Assembly: GCA_905234985.1 (NCBI GenBank)
Contig: CAJOJQ010000009.1
Location: forward strand, 1 to 64,000
Reading direction: 5' to 3'
Source of the DNA: an uncultured Christensenellaceae bacterium
GTDB lineage: Bacteria; Bacillota; Clostridia; Christensenellales; Aristaeellaceae
Length of the DNA: 64,000 nt
Of this stretch, positions 57,182 through 64,000 are shown piece after piece; within the stretch, counting starts at the first letter, position 1, and every line of letters begins with the position of its first letter. A program made the translations under genes and the position numbers. A model generated the notes under the pieces. It saw nothing but the letters and a program-made list of their open reading frames with translations. It was not told where the DNA came from and searched no databases.

Positions 57182-58402
57182 TTATTCTCCCTTCTGAACC
57201 CACACGCTGCGGTTGCCGTACACGTCGGAAATGAAGATAGCGGGCTGGCCCCGCAGCTGGGGCAATTGCAGCGATTCCTGCAAAGCGGGCGTTTGCTTGC
57301 GCCGGGCGGCGCTGGCCTGACTGCGGAACACGCCGTCCCGATAAAAGCCCACCGACCACTGATCCACCGCGTCCGGGCCGGTGACTTCGCAGCCCTCCGG
57401 AGACCGATAATCCAGCAGGCGCACGTCGTGGAACGCAATGCCCGGTTCAAATTCGGCGGTCATGGCCGCGCCGGGCGCGCCGCAGGGGGCGGAAACGGTC
57501 ATTTGCGTATCCAGCAGCCGCTTGCGGCTGACGGATAAGGCCAGGGGCGAAGAATCGGCGGCGAGAAAACGCCTGTCCGTCTGGGCGGCGGCGGCGGCGG
57601 TGGTGCCGGACCCGGCGAACAGATCCGCCACCAGCTCCCCCGGCTGTGTGGAGCAGAGGATGATGCGGCTGAGCAGCGCCAGGGGCTTCTGGGTGTCATA
57701 GCCGGTGCGCTGGGGATCCTTTTGCTGCAAATGGCTCACGTCCGTCCACACGTCGCCGGGGTACACGGGATCGTCGTCATAATAGATGTAGGTTTTGCCG
57801 CCGGACTGGATGGAGCGGTAGGGCCGCCCGTTTTCGTCCACCGCCCGGCGCATGTGGTTGGAACGGTTTTCGTTGCGGGGCAGGGGCACCGCCGTAATGT
57901 CGAAATACTGGGCGCGGGATTTGCGGTAGAACAAAATGGTGTCGTGCTTGCGGGAAAAGCGCTTCATGCTGCGCCCGCCGGATTGGTAGGCCCAGATGAT
58001 TTCGTTCACGAAATTGCTTTCGCCGAAAATTTCGTCGCACAAAAGCCTTGCGTACACGTTCATGCGGCTGTCCAGATGCAGGAAAAAGGAGCCGGAATCC
58101 TTGAGCAGCGCCTTGGACGTTTCCACCACGGGCCGAAGCAAATTCAAAAAATCCTGCCTGGAGGCAAAGCGATCGCTGTACGCGGGCAGCACCAGGGGAT
58201 TTTTGCCCGTGGCCCAGCCCTTTTCGCCCACCCGCATGCGCATAAAAAAGTCGTCCCCCGTCATAAAAGGCGGGTCGAGATACACGCAGGAAACCTGCCC
58301 TGCCCAGCGGCTGAAATCACCCCGGGCGTCCCGCAGCAGCAAATCTCCCTGGCGGCCGCTGCCGTGCGTTTCCTGTTTGCAGTCCGTTTGTATCCAGACC
58401 AT
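57182..58402 (-). CDS. orphan DNA methyltransferase (N4/N6, beta-type order)
   Basis: The ~406-residue protein has the catalytic motif YLDPPF (residues 41-46) before the SAM-binding motif DLFAGSGTTAAAAAQ (~267-281), the beta-class order of type III-like adenine or cytosine-N4 methyltransferases. TGYDTQKPLALLSRII is also typical. An extra ~110-residue C-terminal region is not recognised. No restriction subunit is nearby, so it is an orphan enzyme that may modify DNA epigenetically. ATG 58402 has AAAGGGG 7 bases upstream; it follows the YkgJ-type gene by 15 bases. Confidence 0.85.
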   Translation of the reverse strand: MVWIQTDCKQETHGSGRQGDLLLRDARGDFSRWAGQVSCVYLDPPFMTGDDFFMRMRVGEKGWATGKNPLVLPAYSDRFASRQDFLNLLRPVVETSKALLKDSGSFFLHLDSRMNVYARLLCDEIFGESNFVNEIIWAYQSGGRSMKRFSRKHDTILFYRKSRAQYFDITAVPLPRNENRSNHMRRAVDENGRPYRSIQSGGKTYIYYDDDPVYPGDVWTDVSHLQQKDPQRTGYDTQKPLALLSRIILCSTQPGELVADLFAGSGTTAAAAAQTDRRFLAADSSPLALSVSRKRLLDTQMTVSAPCGAPGAAMTAEFEPGIAFHDVRLLDYRSPEGCEVTGPDAVDQWSVGFYRDGVFRSQASAARRKQTPALQESLQLPQLRGQPAIFISDVYGNRSVWVQKGE

Positions 58403-58417
58403 GGGCAAGCCCCTTTC

Positions 58418-58900
58418 CTAAAGCGTTTTCAGCAGTTCATTATACCGGTGCAGCGCGTCCAAAAAAGCGGCGTGGGCGGGATGGGCGTACAAAAGCCGCC
58501 CCGCCTGGGCGACCGCCTCCACAAACGAAGGATTCAGGCCCCGCTTCCCGCTTTCCATCAGCGGGCACACGGACCAGGCCCGGCGGTCCATTTTCGCCCC
58601 CGTCCGGGTGGGCAGCAGGGGAAACAGCCGACAGGACAGGGGCCGTGCTGCCCTTGCGCAGGTTCCGTCGCAGACCAGCAGCCGTCCGCCCGGCGTCACC
58701 GCGTCGTCAGGTTCGATGCGCCAGCCCGCCGGAAGATCGGTATACAGCGCTTCTTCCCCCGGAAACAGCAGCATGCCGCCCTGGCCGTCCTCATCGCTCT
58801 GGCAGCAGGCCGCGCCGCAGGCGCGTCCGCAGTCAATTTTCAGCGGGGTCACGCTTTCCAGCAGCGCCCTCGCGGCGATCACCGTTTCCAGCGGTTCCAT
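58418..58900 (-). CDS. YkgJ-family cysteine-cluster protein
   Basis: The 160-residue protein has cysteine clusters typical of the CxxCxxCC/YkgJ family (KIDCGRACGAACCQ near residue 22, CDGTCARAARPLSCRLFPLL near 78, SVCPL near 110). They probably bind a metal or Fe-S cluster. Function is unknown. It heads the operon that continues with the methyltransferase, barnase, barstar and HTH genes. ATG with GGGGAGGAAG upstream. Confidence 0.78.
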   Translation of the reverse strand: MEPLETVIAARALLESVTPLKIDCGRACGAACCQSDEDGQGGMLLFPGEEALYTDLPAGWRIEPDDAVTPGGRLLVCDGTCARAARPLSCRLFPLLPTRTGAKMDRRAWSVCPLMESGKRGLNPSFVEAVAQAGRLLYAHPAHAAFLDALHRYNELLKTL

Positions 58901-58950
58901 GGCCGTCTTCCTCCCCGTTTGCGCGCGCGTTCCTGTGTTTGATATGCTCT

Positions 58951-58979
58951 ATTTTATCACGAAAGCCCGGGCTTGACAA
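58951..58979 (-). promoter_or_regulatory. promoter of the YkgJ-methyltransferase-barnase-barstar operon
   Basis: Minus strand TTGTCA (58979-58974) and TAAAAT (58956-58951) with a 17-base spacer, 50 bases before the first start codon. Confidence 0.65.
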
Positions 58980-59077
58980 GGCGAAGTTCAGCGTCTCGCG
59001 GAGGCGGAAACGCTTCAGATGCGCCGAAAAAACGCCGGAAAGACGCCGATTTTCTCAAAAAAGTTTGAAAAAAATAC

Positions 59078-59106
59078 TTGCCATGCCCCTGATCTTGTGG
59101 TATAAT
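59078..59106 (+). promoter_or_regulatory. promoter of rplS
   Basis: TTGCCA (59078-59083) and TATAAT (59101-59106) with a 17-base spacer. The leader of about 75 bases contains short GC-rich inverted repeats (GCGG-T-CCGC near 59129-59137). It is a place where Firmicutes often have an L19 autoregulatory leader, but I cannot confirm the consensus. Bases 58980-59077 hold nothing else. Confidence 0.65.
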
Positions 59107-59189
59107 TGGCCTGTTGTCACAAACGGGCGGTCCGCTACCGGCAGGAAGTGTCGGCACGAACGTCTATGAGGGAAGGAGGACACCATTCC

Positions 59190-59540
59190 ATGAGCGAAAT
59201 CATCCGTTCGATCGAACAGGCGCAGCTCCGTACCGATTTGCCTAACTTCAACGTTGGCGATACGCTCCGCGTATTCGTGAAGGTTGTGGAAGGCAACCGC
59301 GAACGTCTTCAGGCGTTTGAGGGCACCGTGATCGCCAAGCGCAACGGCTCCAGTCGCGAGACCTTTACCGTTCGCCGCGTATCCTACGGCATCGGCGTAG
59401 AACGCACTTTCCCGCTGCATTCCCCCCGTGTGGATCATATCGAAGTGATCCGTCGCGGCAAGGTCCGCAGGGCGAAGCTGTACTATCTGCGCAATCTGCA
59501 GGGCAAGGCTGCCAAGATCAAGGAAGCCGGCCGCCGCTGA
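59190..59540 (+). CDS. rplS: 50S ribosomal protein L19
   Basis: The 116-residue protein matches L19 along its length: [62 protein letters not shown] and [21 protein letters not shown]19 lies at the 30S-50S interface. The ATG at 59190 has GGAAGGAGG 10 bases upstream; the frame is open 28 codons further, into the promoter. Here it stands alone rather than in the usual rpsP-rimM-trmD-rplS cluster. Confidence 0.97.
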   Translation: MSEIIRSIEQAQLRTDLPNFNVGDTLRVFVKVVEGNRERLQAFEGTVIAKRNGSSRETFTVRRVSYGIGVERTFPLHSPRVDHIEVIRRGKVRRAKLYYLRNLQGKAAKIKEAGRR

Positions 59541-59562
59541 TTTTTCTGAAAAGAACAAAAAT

Positions 59563-59594
59563 GGCTTTGGGGGTTTTTCCTCAAAGCCTTTTTT
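59563..59594. terminator. bidirectional terminator between rplS and mltG
   Basis: GGCTTTG and CAAAGCC form a stem around a 12-base loop, followed by six T on the plus strand. AAAAA-type runs on the other side serve the minus strand. It is bounded by the stop codons of the two convergent genes. Confidence 0.85.
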
Positions 59595-59595
59595 G

Positions 59596-60783
59596 TTACA
59601 GTCCCTTTTCCCGATCAAACGCCTGCCACAGGGGCGCGTAGATGGAAACGGCCAATTCATGCTCCTCTAAAGTGCGGCTGAAATGCAGTTCGCCGGTGTT
59701 GGGGTCCTTGGAGCAGAAGTAGAGGTAGCCGTCGGCCATGAACTGCTCGTCGGGATACAGCGCCGCCTGAATGGCCGCCGCCGAAGGGGAGCAGATGGGG
59801 CCGATGGGCAGGCCCTTGTTGATGTAGGTATTGTAAGGCGAATTGACCTTTATGTCCTCATTGGTCAGGGCCATACGCTTGACGCCGCTGGCATATTTCA
59901 CCGTCACGTCGCTGCCCAGGGCCATGTTCTTTTTCAGGCGGTTGTGGAACACGGCGGATACCTTGGCGAAGTCCGCGTTCTTGGCCTCTTTTTCGATCAT
60001 GGAGGCTAAAGTGATCACCTGATCCATGGTCATGTTCAGTTGATCCGCCCGGTCGTGGTATTCCGTTTTGAACACCGCTTCCGTTTGGCTCAGCAGCTTT
60101 TTGATGATGTCCTCCATGGTGGCGCTGGTGTAAATCTCATACGTATCCGGGGCCAGATAGCCCTCCAGGGCGTACGGGCGGGAAGACGCGTTGCGGGAAG
60201 CCAGCACGTCCGCAATATAATAGTAGGCGGAAAAATCCTGCCCGGAGCGGCACAGGGAAAGGAAGGCGCTTTCATCCTCGATGGCTCCCTGAGTTTTCAG
60301 ATACGCGGCGATATCCGTTACCGTCCATCCGGGAATGATGGTGATATTCCGGGTGATGGGGTTGCCGTCGCCGGTGGTGAGCAATTCCATGATGTCCCGC
60401 ATGCTCATGCTGCGGCTCACCTTGTATTCCCCCGCCTGGATTTTCTGGCCGTAGCCCAAAAAATCAGCGTAATACTTAAACACCGTGCGGTTTTGGATCA
60501 GCCCGGCGTTTTCCAGGTTATTGGCCACGCGGGTCAGGCTGTTGCCGGAAGATACCACAAAAAGCGTTTCGGTATGATCCTCCGCGTCCACCGGCGCGAA
60601 AAAGTGCCGATCCACCCAGTTCCAGCCCGCCATGGTTACCCCGGCCACCACCAGCAGCACGCACAGGGCCAGCATGACGGGCCGCAGGATATTCCACAGC
60701 CAGCTGTACCAAAACAGGCCGTATTCCCGTTCTTTGCGCAGTTTTTCCGGCGTATATTCCTGGTCATCCTGATACTTTTTCAA
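59596..60783 (-). CDS. mltG: endolytic transglycosylase MltG
   Basis: The 395-residue protein has one membrane segment (VMLALCVLLVVAGVTMAGWN, ~35-54), a LysM-like region and the MltG/YceG domain. Motifs: VITLASMIEKEAKNADFAKV (catalytic Glu), VFHNRLKKNMALGSDVTVKY, SPYNTYINKGLPIGPICSPS and the C-terminal FCSKDPNTGELHFSRTLEEH. It cuts nascent glycan strands and sets their length. The start codon is TTG with GGAGG 6 bases upstream. It is separated from the ylbF-like gene by a dispersed hairpin repeat. Confidence 0.93.
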   Translation of the reverse strand: MKKYQDDQEYTPEKLRKEREYGLFWYSWLWNILRPVMLALCVLLVVAGVTMAGWNWVDRHFFAPVDAEDHTETLFVVSSGNSLTRVANNLENAGLIQNRTVFKYYADFLGYGQKIQAGEYKVSRSMSMRDIMELLTTGDGNPITRNITIIPGWTVTDIAAYLKTQGAIEDESAFLSLCRSGQDFSAYYYIADVLASRNASSRPYALEGYLAPDTYEIYTSATMEDIIKKLLSQTEAVFKTEYHDRADQLNMTMDQVITLASMIEKEAKNADFAKVSAVFHNRLKKNMALGSDVTVKYASGVKRMALTNEDIKVNSPYNTYINKGLPIGPICSPSAAAIQAALYPDEQFMADGYLYFCSKDPNTGELHFSRTLEEHELAVSIYAPLWQAFDREKGL

Positions 60784-60876
60784 AAGAACCCTCCTGACCC
60801 GGACGAACCGGGATAGCTTTGTTAGGGGTTAGACTGCTTCTGGCGTCCTTCTTTCAAAATGGGAAAAGTTCGAAAG

Positions 60877-60948
60877 CCCTTTATGGCTTTCTCGGAAGGG
60901 GGCCTGGGGGAAACCGCTCTTTGGCCTCCAAAGAGCAGTTTCCCCCAG
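60877..60948. repeat. dispersed hairpin repeat, copy 2
   Basis: Second copy of the element at 55283-55353. The stem (60904-60924 with 60928-60948, CCT loop) has 20 of 21 pairs. One A-T pair of copy 1 is G-C here, a compensatory change, and one position is mismatched. It lies between the ylbF-like and mltG genes. Confidence 0.8.
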
Positions 60949-60965
60949 AAAACTTCTCTCCTGAA

Positions 60966-61313
60966 TCAGTTCCCCGGCATGGGAATATCCAGCCCGGACG
61001 CCCGGGTAATGACGCCGAAGATTTCGGCCATCATGCGCTGCATTTTCATTTCCGCCATGAGGAAGCCGCTGGTGCGGCTGTCGGCGAACAAAAGCATGTT
61101 CAGGGAATTGAAGCGCTGGGTTTCGTCCCCGTCCATGCCCTGGCCGGAAAGCATGCGCATCTGCATGGACGTTTGCAGCCTGCGGTATTCCTGGATCAGG
61201 GCTTTGATGCCGGCGTCCGCGTCGATTTCTTTTTTCAGTTGGCTGTATTCCCGGTATTCCGGGGTTTCCTGGATGGCCTTCGCCAGTTCCCTGGCCGCTT
61301 CCATGGCCTGCAT
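60966..61313 (-). CDS. YlbF/YmcA-family protein
   Basis: The ~115-residue all-helical protein (MQAMEAARELAKAIQETPEY, IKALIQEYRRLQTSMQMRML, LMAEMKMQRMMAEIFGVIT) matches the YlbF/YmcA family. In Bacillus, members form a complex that influences RNase Y activity, sporulation, competence and biofilm decisions. The ATG at 61313 has GGGAGG 7 bases upstream. It follows the Spo0B-like kinase gene on the same strand. Confidence 0.85.
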   Translation of the reverse strand: MQAMEAARELAKAIQETPEYREYSQLKKEIDADAGIKALIQEYRRLQTSMQMRMLSGQGMDGDETQRFNSLNMLLFADSRTSGFLMAEMKMQRMMAEIFGVITRASGLDIPMPGN

Positions 61314-61381
61314 AGTGTTCCCTCCCACGCATTCAACGATACGGAAAGACGATTTCTTCCCGCTAAATCTTTGTTAAATAA

Positions 61382-62269
61382 TCAGTTCCCAGTTTCCTCT
61401 TCCTTGGTAATCAGCGGCTTAGGGATGAAGCCCCGGAAGGCGGTAAAGATCTCGTTGCTTTCCACAGTCAAATCTCCGCCCTCGCCGCGCATGGTTTCCC
61501 GGGCGATGTGCAGGCCCATGCCCCGGCCTTCCCCCTTGCCGGAAAAGCCCGGCTCAAAAATGGAGTTCAGGTGCTTTTCGGGGATGGCGGGGCCGTTGTT
61601 CTTCACCTCGAAGGAAAAGCTCTTCACGTCCTCGTTCAGGGTGATCAAAAGCCTGGGCGAACTCTGTCCCTCCAAAGCGTCCATGGCGTTGTCGATCAGG
61701 TTGCTCAGCACCCGGCACATTTCCCAGGCGGGCAGGGGCAGGTTTTCCCACACCGCGTGAACGGACAATTCCACGTCGACTCCCCGCTGCTTGGCCTCGG
61801 CCATTTTGGCGCGGAGCAGGGCGTTCACCGGGGCGCAGGCGGTTTTCAGCGCCTGACTGACGGACTGGATGTCCCCGTACACCTGCTCGATGTAGCGGTT
61901 AGCTTCCTCGTATTCCCGCATTTCGATCAGGCTGTACACCACCTGCAAATGGTTCAGAAAATCGTGGCGCTGAATGCGCAGGGCCACGTTCAGGTCGCTC
62001 ATCTGGGTCACGGTCTCGTTGAGGCCGTGGAGCTTAAAGGACAATTTGCCCGCCCGGTACGCTTCCAAAATGTCCACCGCCGCGCCCCAGGTGACCACCA
62101 CCGCCAGCAGCAGCACCACCACGTCGCCCAGGGGGCCTTGCAGGGCGGAGTTGACCCCGTCGGTGAGGATATACACCGCCAGGGCAATCACGGCGATGAT
62201 TTGCAGGGCGTTGATGATGATGGAATACATGGCCGCCTTGCGAACGTTCACTTGGCGCTGGATTTTCAT
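61382..62269 (-). CDS. Spo0B-type sensor histidine kinase
   Basis: The 295-residue protein has two membrane segments (~14-36 and ~45-63), then a Spo0B/CitA-type helical hairpin with the phosphorylatable His in RIQRHDFLNHLQVVYSLIEM (near residue 102). The GHKL ATPase has LIDNAMDALEG (N box), VKNNGPAIP (G1) and GRGMGLHIARETM (G2). There is no sizeable sensor domain, so it may respond to a partner protein. No response regulator is adjacent. Its ATG overlaps the sigma-factor stop codon by 4 bases, which ties it to the sigma/anti-sigma pair. Confidence 0.88.
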   Translation of the reverse strand: MKIQRQVNVRKAAMYSIIINALQIIAVIALAVYILTDGVNSALQGPLGDVVVLLLAVVVTWGAAVDILEAYRAGKLSFKLHGLNETVTQMSDLNVALRIQRHDFLNHLQVVYSLIEMREYEEANRYIEQVYGDIQSVSQALKTACAPVNALLRAKMAEAKQRGVDVELSVHAVWENLPLPAWEMCRVLSNLIDNAMDALEGQSSPRLLITLNEDVKSFSFEVKNNGPAIPEKHLNSIFEPGFSGKGEGRGMGLHIARETMRGEGGDLTVESNEIFTAFRGFIPKPLITKEEETGN

Positions 62270-63003
62270 GGCTCCGGGTTCATCTCCTTTCGCAGGGCGG
62301 CGAGGACGCGCGCTTCCATGCGGGAAATCTGCATTTGGGTGCGGTTCATGCGCCGGGCCGTCTCCCGCTGGCTCAGCCGCAGGGTAAAGCGCAGGCGCAG
62401 CATTTCGCGTTCGGTTTCGTTCAGGGTATCCATGGCGCGGCGCAGGTCTTCCCGTTGCTCCGCCGATTCAAAGCCCGTTTCCAGGGCGGGCAGGCGGTCC
62501 GAAAGGGTCAAGCCCTCCGCGTCCCGGGCGTTCAGGGACAAAAGATTGCCCGCCCTCTGGGCCGCTAAGGCGGAAAGCACCGTTTCCAGGGTCCAGCCCA
62601 AATCCTGGGCCAGCTGCCGGGGGGTAGGTTCCTCATGGCGCAGGGCGTAATAGGCTTCCCGCGCCTGGGAAAGCCTTGCCGCCTGTTCCCGCAGGGCGCG
62701 GGGCGTGCGCAGCAGGCTTTCTCTGTCCCGCAGATGATTGCGCACCGCGCCGGTGACGGTGGGCGTCACGTAGGTGGTGAATTTGTAGCCCTTTTCAGGA
62801 TCGAAACCTCGCAGGGCCTGCACGCAGGCTAAGCAGGCGGTCTGAAAAAGATCGTCGTACTCCCCGCCCCGCCGCGAAAACCTTCGGGCGATGAGGGCGC
62901 ACAGGGGCAGGGCCGCGTCCAGCGCTTCCTCCAGCCGCTTTTCGGTTTTGTCCTGGGCATACAGGCACGCCAGGGCGTGCATTCGCTGGGCATCCATGGT
63001 CAT
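62266..63003 (-). CDS. SigB/SigF/SigG-like sigma factor
   Basis: The 245-residue sigma-70-family protein has region 2 (GGEYDDLFQTACLACVQALR, FDPEKGYKFTTYVTPTVTGA), a RDRESLLRTPRALRE segment typical of the SigB/F/G group, and a region-4 HTH (LSQRETARRMNRTQMQISRM). It probably directs a stress or developmental regulon. Its ATG overlaps the stop codon of the RsbW-like gene (ATGA) and has no separate ribosome binding site, so it is translationally coupled to its likely anti-sigma factor. It is not obviously the canonical spoIIAC, because spoIIAA is absent. Confidence 0.85.
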   Translation of the reverse strand: MTMDAQRMHALACLYAQDKTEKRLEEALDAALPLCALIARRFSRRGGEYDDLFQTACLACVQALRGFDPEKGYKFTTYVTPTVTGAVRNHLRDRESLLRTPRALREQAARLSQAREAYYALRHEEPTPRQLAQDLGWTLETVLSALAAQRAGNLLSLNARDAEGLTLSDRLPALETGFESAEQREDLRRAMDTLNETEREMLRLRFTLRLSQRETARRMNRTQMQISRMEARVLAALRKEMNPEP

Positions 63004-63377
63004 ACGCCGGCGGGCAGGATCATGCGCACGCGGTGTACGCCCGCGTCGTCCTGATCCAGTTTCACTTCCCGCACCAGGGTTTGGATAATCAGCCGGGCGA
63101 TTTCCGGATCGGCCTTTTCTTCCTCCGGGCGGCGGGCGCCCTCCCGGGCGGTCAGGGTCACGTGCAGGCCGTCGGGCCGGGGTTCGCAGCAAAGCGTCAA
63201 CGTTTCGGCGGTATAGTCCTGGTGCAGCAGCAAATCGCAGCTTTCTTCGATGGCGGTGTTCAAATCCTCCATCACGTCCACGGGCACGTCGAACAGGGCG
63301 CACACGCCGCTTAATGCCATGCGCAGCACCAAAACCCATTCTTCCCGGGCGGGAACCGTAAGCGTCATGGGCGTCAT
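63000..63377 (-). CDS. RsbW/SpoIIAB-like anti-sigma factor, degenerate ATP site
   Basis: The 125-residue GHKL-type protein keeps an N-box-like helix (VMEDLNTAIEESCDLLLHQD) and a C-terminal strand (HRVRMILPAG). The DxGxGI (G1) and GxGxxL (G2) nucleotide-binding boxes of RsbW/SpoIIAB are not recognisable. It is coupled by 4-base overlaps to dnaE upstream and to the sigma gene downstream. By position it should bind that sigma factor. If it does not bind ATP, the usual kinase/partner-switch mechanism would not apply. No anti-anti-sigma gene is in the window. Confidence 0.72.
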   Translation of the reverse strand: MTPMTLTVPAREEWVLVLRMALSGVCALFDVPVDVMEDLNTAIEESCDLLLHQDYTAETLTLCCEPRPDGLHVTLTAREGARRPEEEKADPEIARLIIQTLVREVKLDQDDAGVHRVRMILPAGV

Positions 63378-64000
63378 GCTTTTTCCACCACCTTGATATC
63401 GGGATCGCCCACCACGTAGAGCAGCGTGGAATAGGCGTCCCTGGCGTTTTTGACCCAAAGGGTTCGGGGACAGAGCAGGGTGATGCCCTCCTCGGGCAGG
63501 TTGAAATACACGGGGATGTTCCCCGGCATGCCGGACAGCAGCCTTTGCGCCTCCGCCATCTGTGACCGTTTCAGGCGCACGTAGATTTTCGTTTTCGCTT
63601 CCTTGGCGATTTGGGCGTCGGTGCGCGTATCCGCAGCTTTCTGGCCGGGATTTTCCAGCGGCTCCACCGTGTCCGCCAGCAGCTTAATATCCTCTTCCTC
63701 TCGCACGGACAGGCGGCCCGTCACCAGCACGGCCTGATCTTCGGCAAGGCTTCGGCTGTATTTTTCGTACACCTTGGGAAACATGAGGCATTCCACCTGC
63801 CCGGTCTGATCCTCCAAGGTGAAAAAGCCCATCATGCCACCCTTGCGGGTCACTTTGCTGTGGGCCTCCACAATGATGCCGCCCATGGCCACCCGCCGCC
63901 CGTCCTCGGAAATACCCTGATCCGGTTGTTCCAACAATTCCTGCAAATAGGCGGTGTTCACCGGCAGCTTTTTCAGGGCGTCCGCGTACTCATCCAGGGG
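63374..64000 (-). CDS. dnaE: DNA polymerase III alpha subunit, C-terminal part
   Basis: The last 208 residues of a gene that runs off the window end. The OB-fold (tRNA_anti) domain is seen (VAMGGIIVEAHSKVTRKGGM, FFTLEDQTGQVECLMFPKVY), followed by the C-terminal domain (TKIYVRLKRSQMAEAQRLLS, GITLLCPRTLWV) typical of DnaE. This is the catalytic subunit of a replicative polymerase; whether it is the DnaE1 or DnaE3 type cannot be told from this end. Its stop codon overlaps the RsbW-like gene by 4 bases. Confidence 0.88.
   Translation of the reverse strand, partial: PLDEYADALKKLPVNTAYLQELLEQPDQGISEDGRRVAMGGIIVEAHSKVTRKGGMMGFFTLEDQTGQVECLMFPKVYEKYSRSLAEDQAVLVTGRLSVREEEDIKLLADTVEPLENPGQKAADTRTDAQIAKEAKTKIYVRLKRSQMAEAQRLLSGMPGNIPVYFNLPEEGITLLCPRTLWVKNARDAYSTLLYVVGDPDIKVVEKA

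Noticed and set aside
59107..59189. Named L19 autoregulatory leader before rplS
   Set aside because: The position is right, but I cannot match the consensus by eye. A covariance-model search of 59107-59189 would decide, so I list only the promoter.
63004..63339. Upstream extension of the sigma factor by about 110 codons
   Set aside because: It overlaps the RsbW-like gene in another frame and has Arg/Gly-rich out-of-frame composition; the ATGA overlap gives a natural start.
1..64000. tRNA, rRNA or prophage genes
   Set aside because: I looked for cloverleaf-type and rRNA-like stretches in all gaps and for phage structural or integrase proteins and saw none. A covariance-model search could still find a small RNA that I missed.

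Overview
The window comes from a GC-rich member of the Bacillota, almost certainly class Clostridia. The evidence is the sporulation and cell-fate genes (sigH, a SpoIID-type protein, a Spo0B-type histidine kinase, a SigB/SigF-like sigma factor with an RsbW/SpoIIAB-like partner, a YlbF-family protein), Clostridia-type gene orders (mrnC-thyX-rlmB-sigH; polA-coaE-slt; nadK-argR-recN; DUF512-der-plsY), strong AGGAGG ribosome binding sites, and TTGACA/TATAAT promoters with 17-18 base spacers. BspA-like repeats and a multiple-monosaccharide transporter fit a gut or rumen organism. There is no rRNA gene here, so I do not name a family. It is mostly chromosomal core sequence, with no prophage, plasmid backbone, CRISPR array, recognisable tRNA or intact transposase.

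Layout. 0.2-6 kb (minus): an envelope operon (CapA-like, phosphodiester glycosidase-like, Lgt-like), a pseudouridine synthase and an unknown secreted protein. 6.2-11 kb: topB, a DUF4342 membrane protein and an OmpR-type two-component system. 11-15 kb (minus): GNAT, sigH, rlmB, thyX, mrnC, AraC regulator. 15-22 kb: SpoIID/SH3 protein, tRNA methyltransferase, a secreted protein, and a DUF2975/HTH/DUF4173 operon behind a consensus promoter with a palindromic operator. 22-28 kb (minus): peptide-binding protein, lytic transglycosylase, coaE, polA. 28-31.4 kb: an amino-acid ABC operon that looks broken (frameshifted permease, lobe-permuted binding protein, 3' gene remnant) but keeps an ATPase fused to an RsbW-like domain. 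31-37 kb (minus): plsY, der, DUF512, PHP phosphoesterase, inositol monophosphatase, and a toxin-antitoxin pair whose toxin is split at a slippery site. 37-41 kb: a three-module BspA-like protein. 41-46 kb: tsaC/sua5, nadK, argR, recN, TIGR04086. 46-51 kb: mmsB-mmsA-chvE sugar transporter with a 161-base inverted-repeat element inside the operon. 51-59 kb: metal-binding lipoprotein, GtrA, GT-C-like protein, HTH regulator, barstar, secreted barnase, orphan DNA methyltransferase, YkgJ-type protein. 59-64 kb: rplS, mltG, ylbF-like, Spo0B-like kinase, sigma and anti-sigma genes, and the 3' end of dnaE.

The most unusual signal is a family of intergenic elements at five sites (22.3, 25.4, 33.5, 45.6 and 46.2 kb; a lone arm at 0.1 kb). 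Each arm is a tandem array of 7-base units, four copies in every arm but one. The purine-rich array is followed 35-69 bases later by its complement. The heptamer differs between elements but agrees between the two arms of each element. Most sit on, or within a few bases of, a stop codon. I do not recognise them as a named repeat class.
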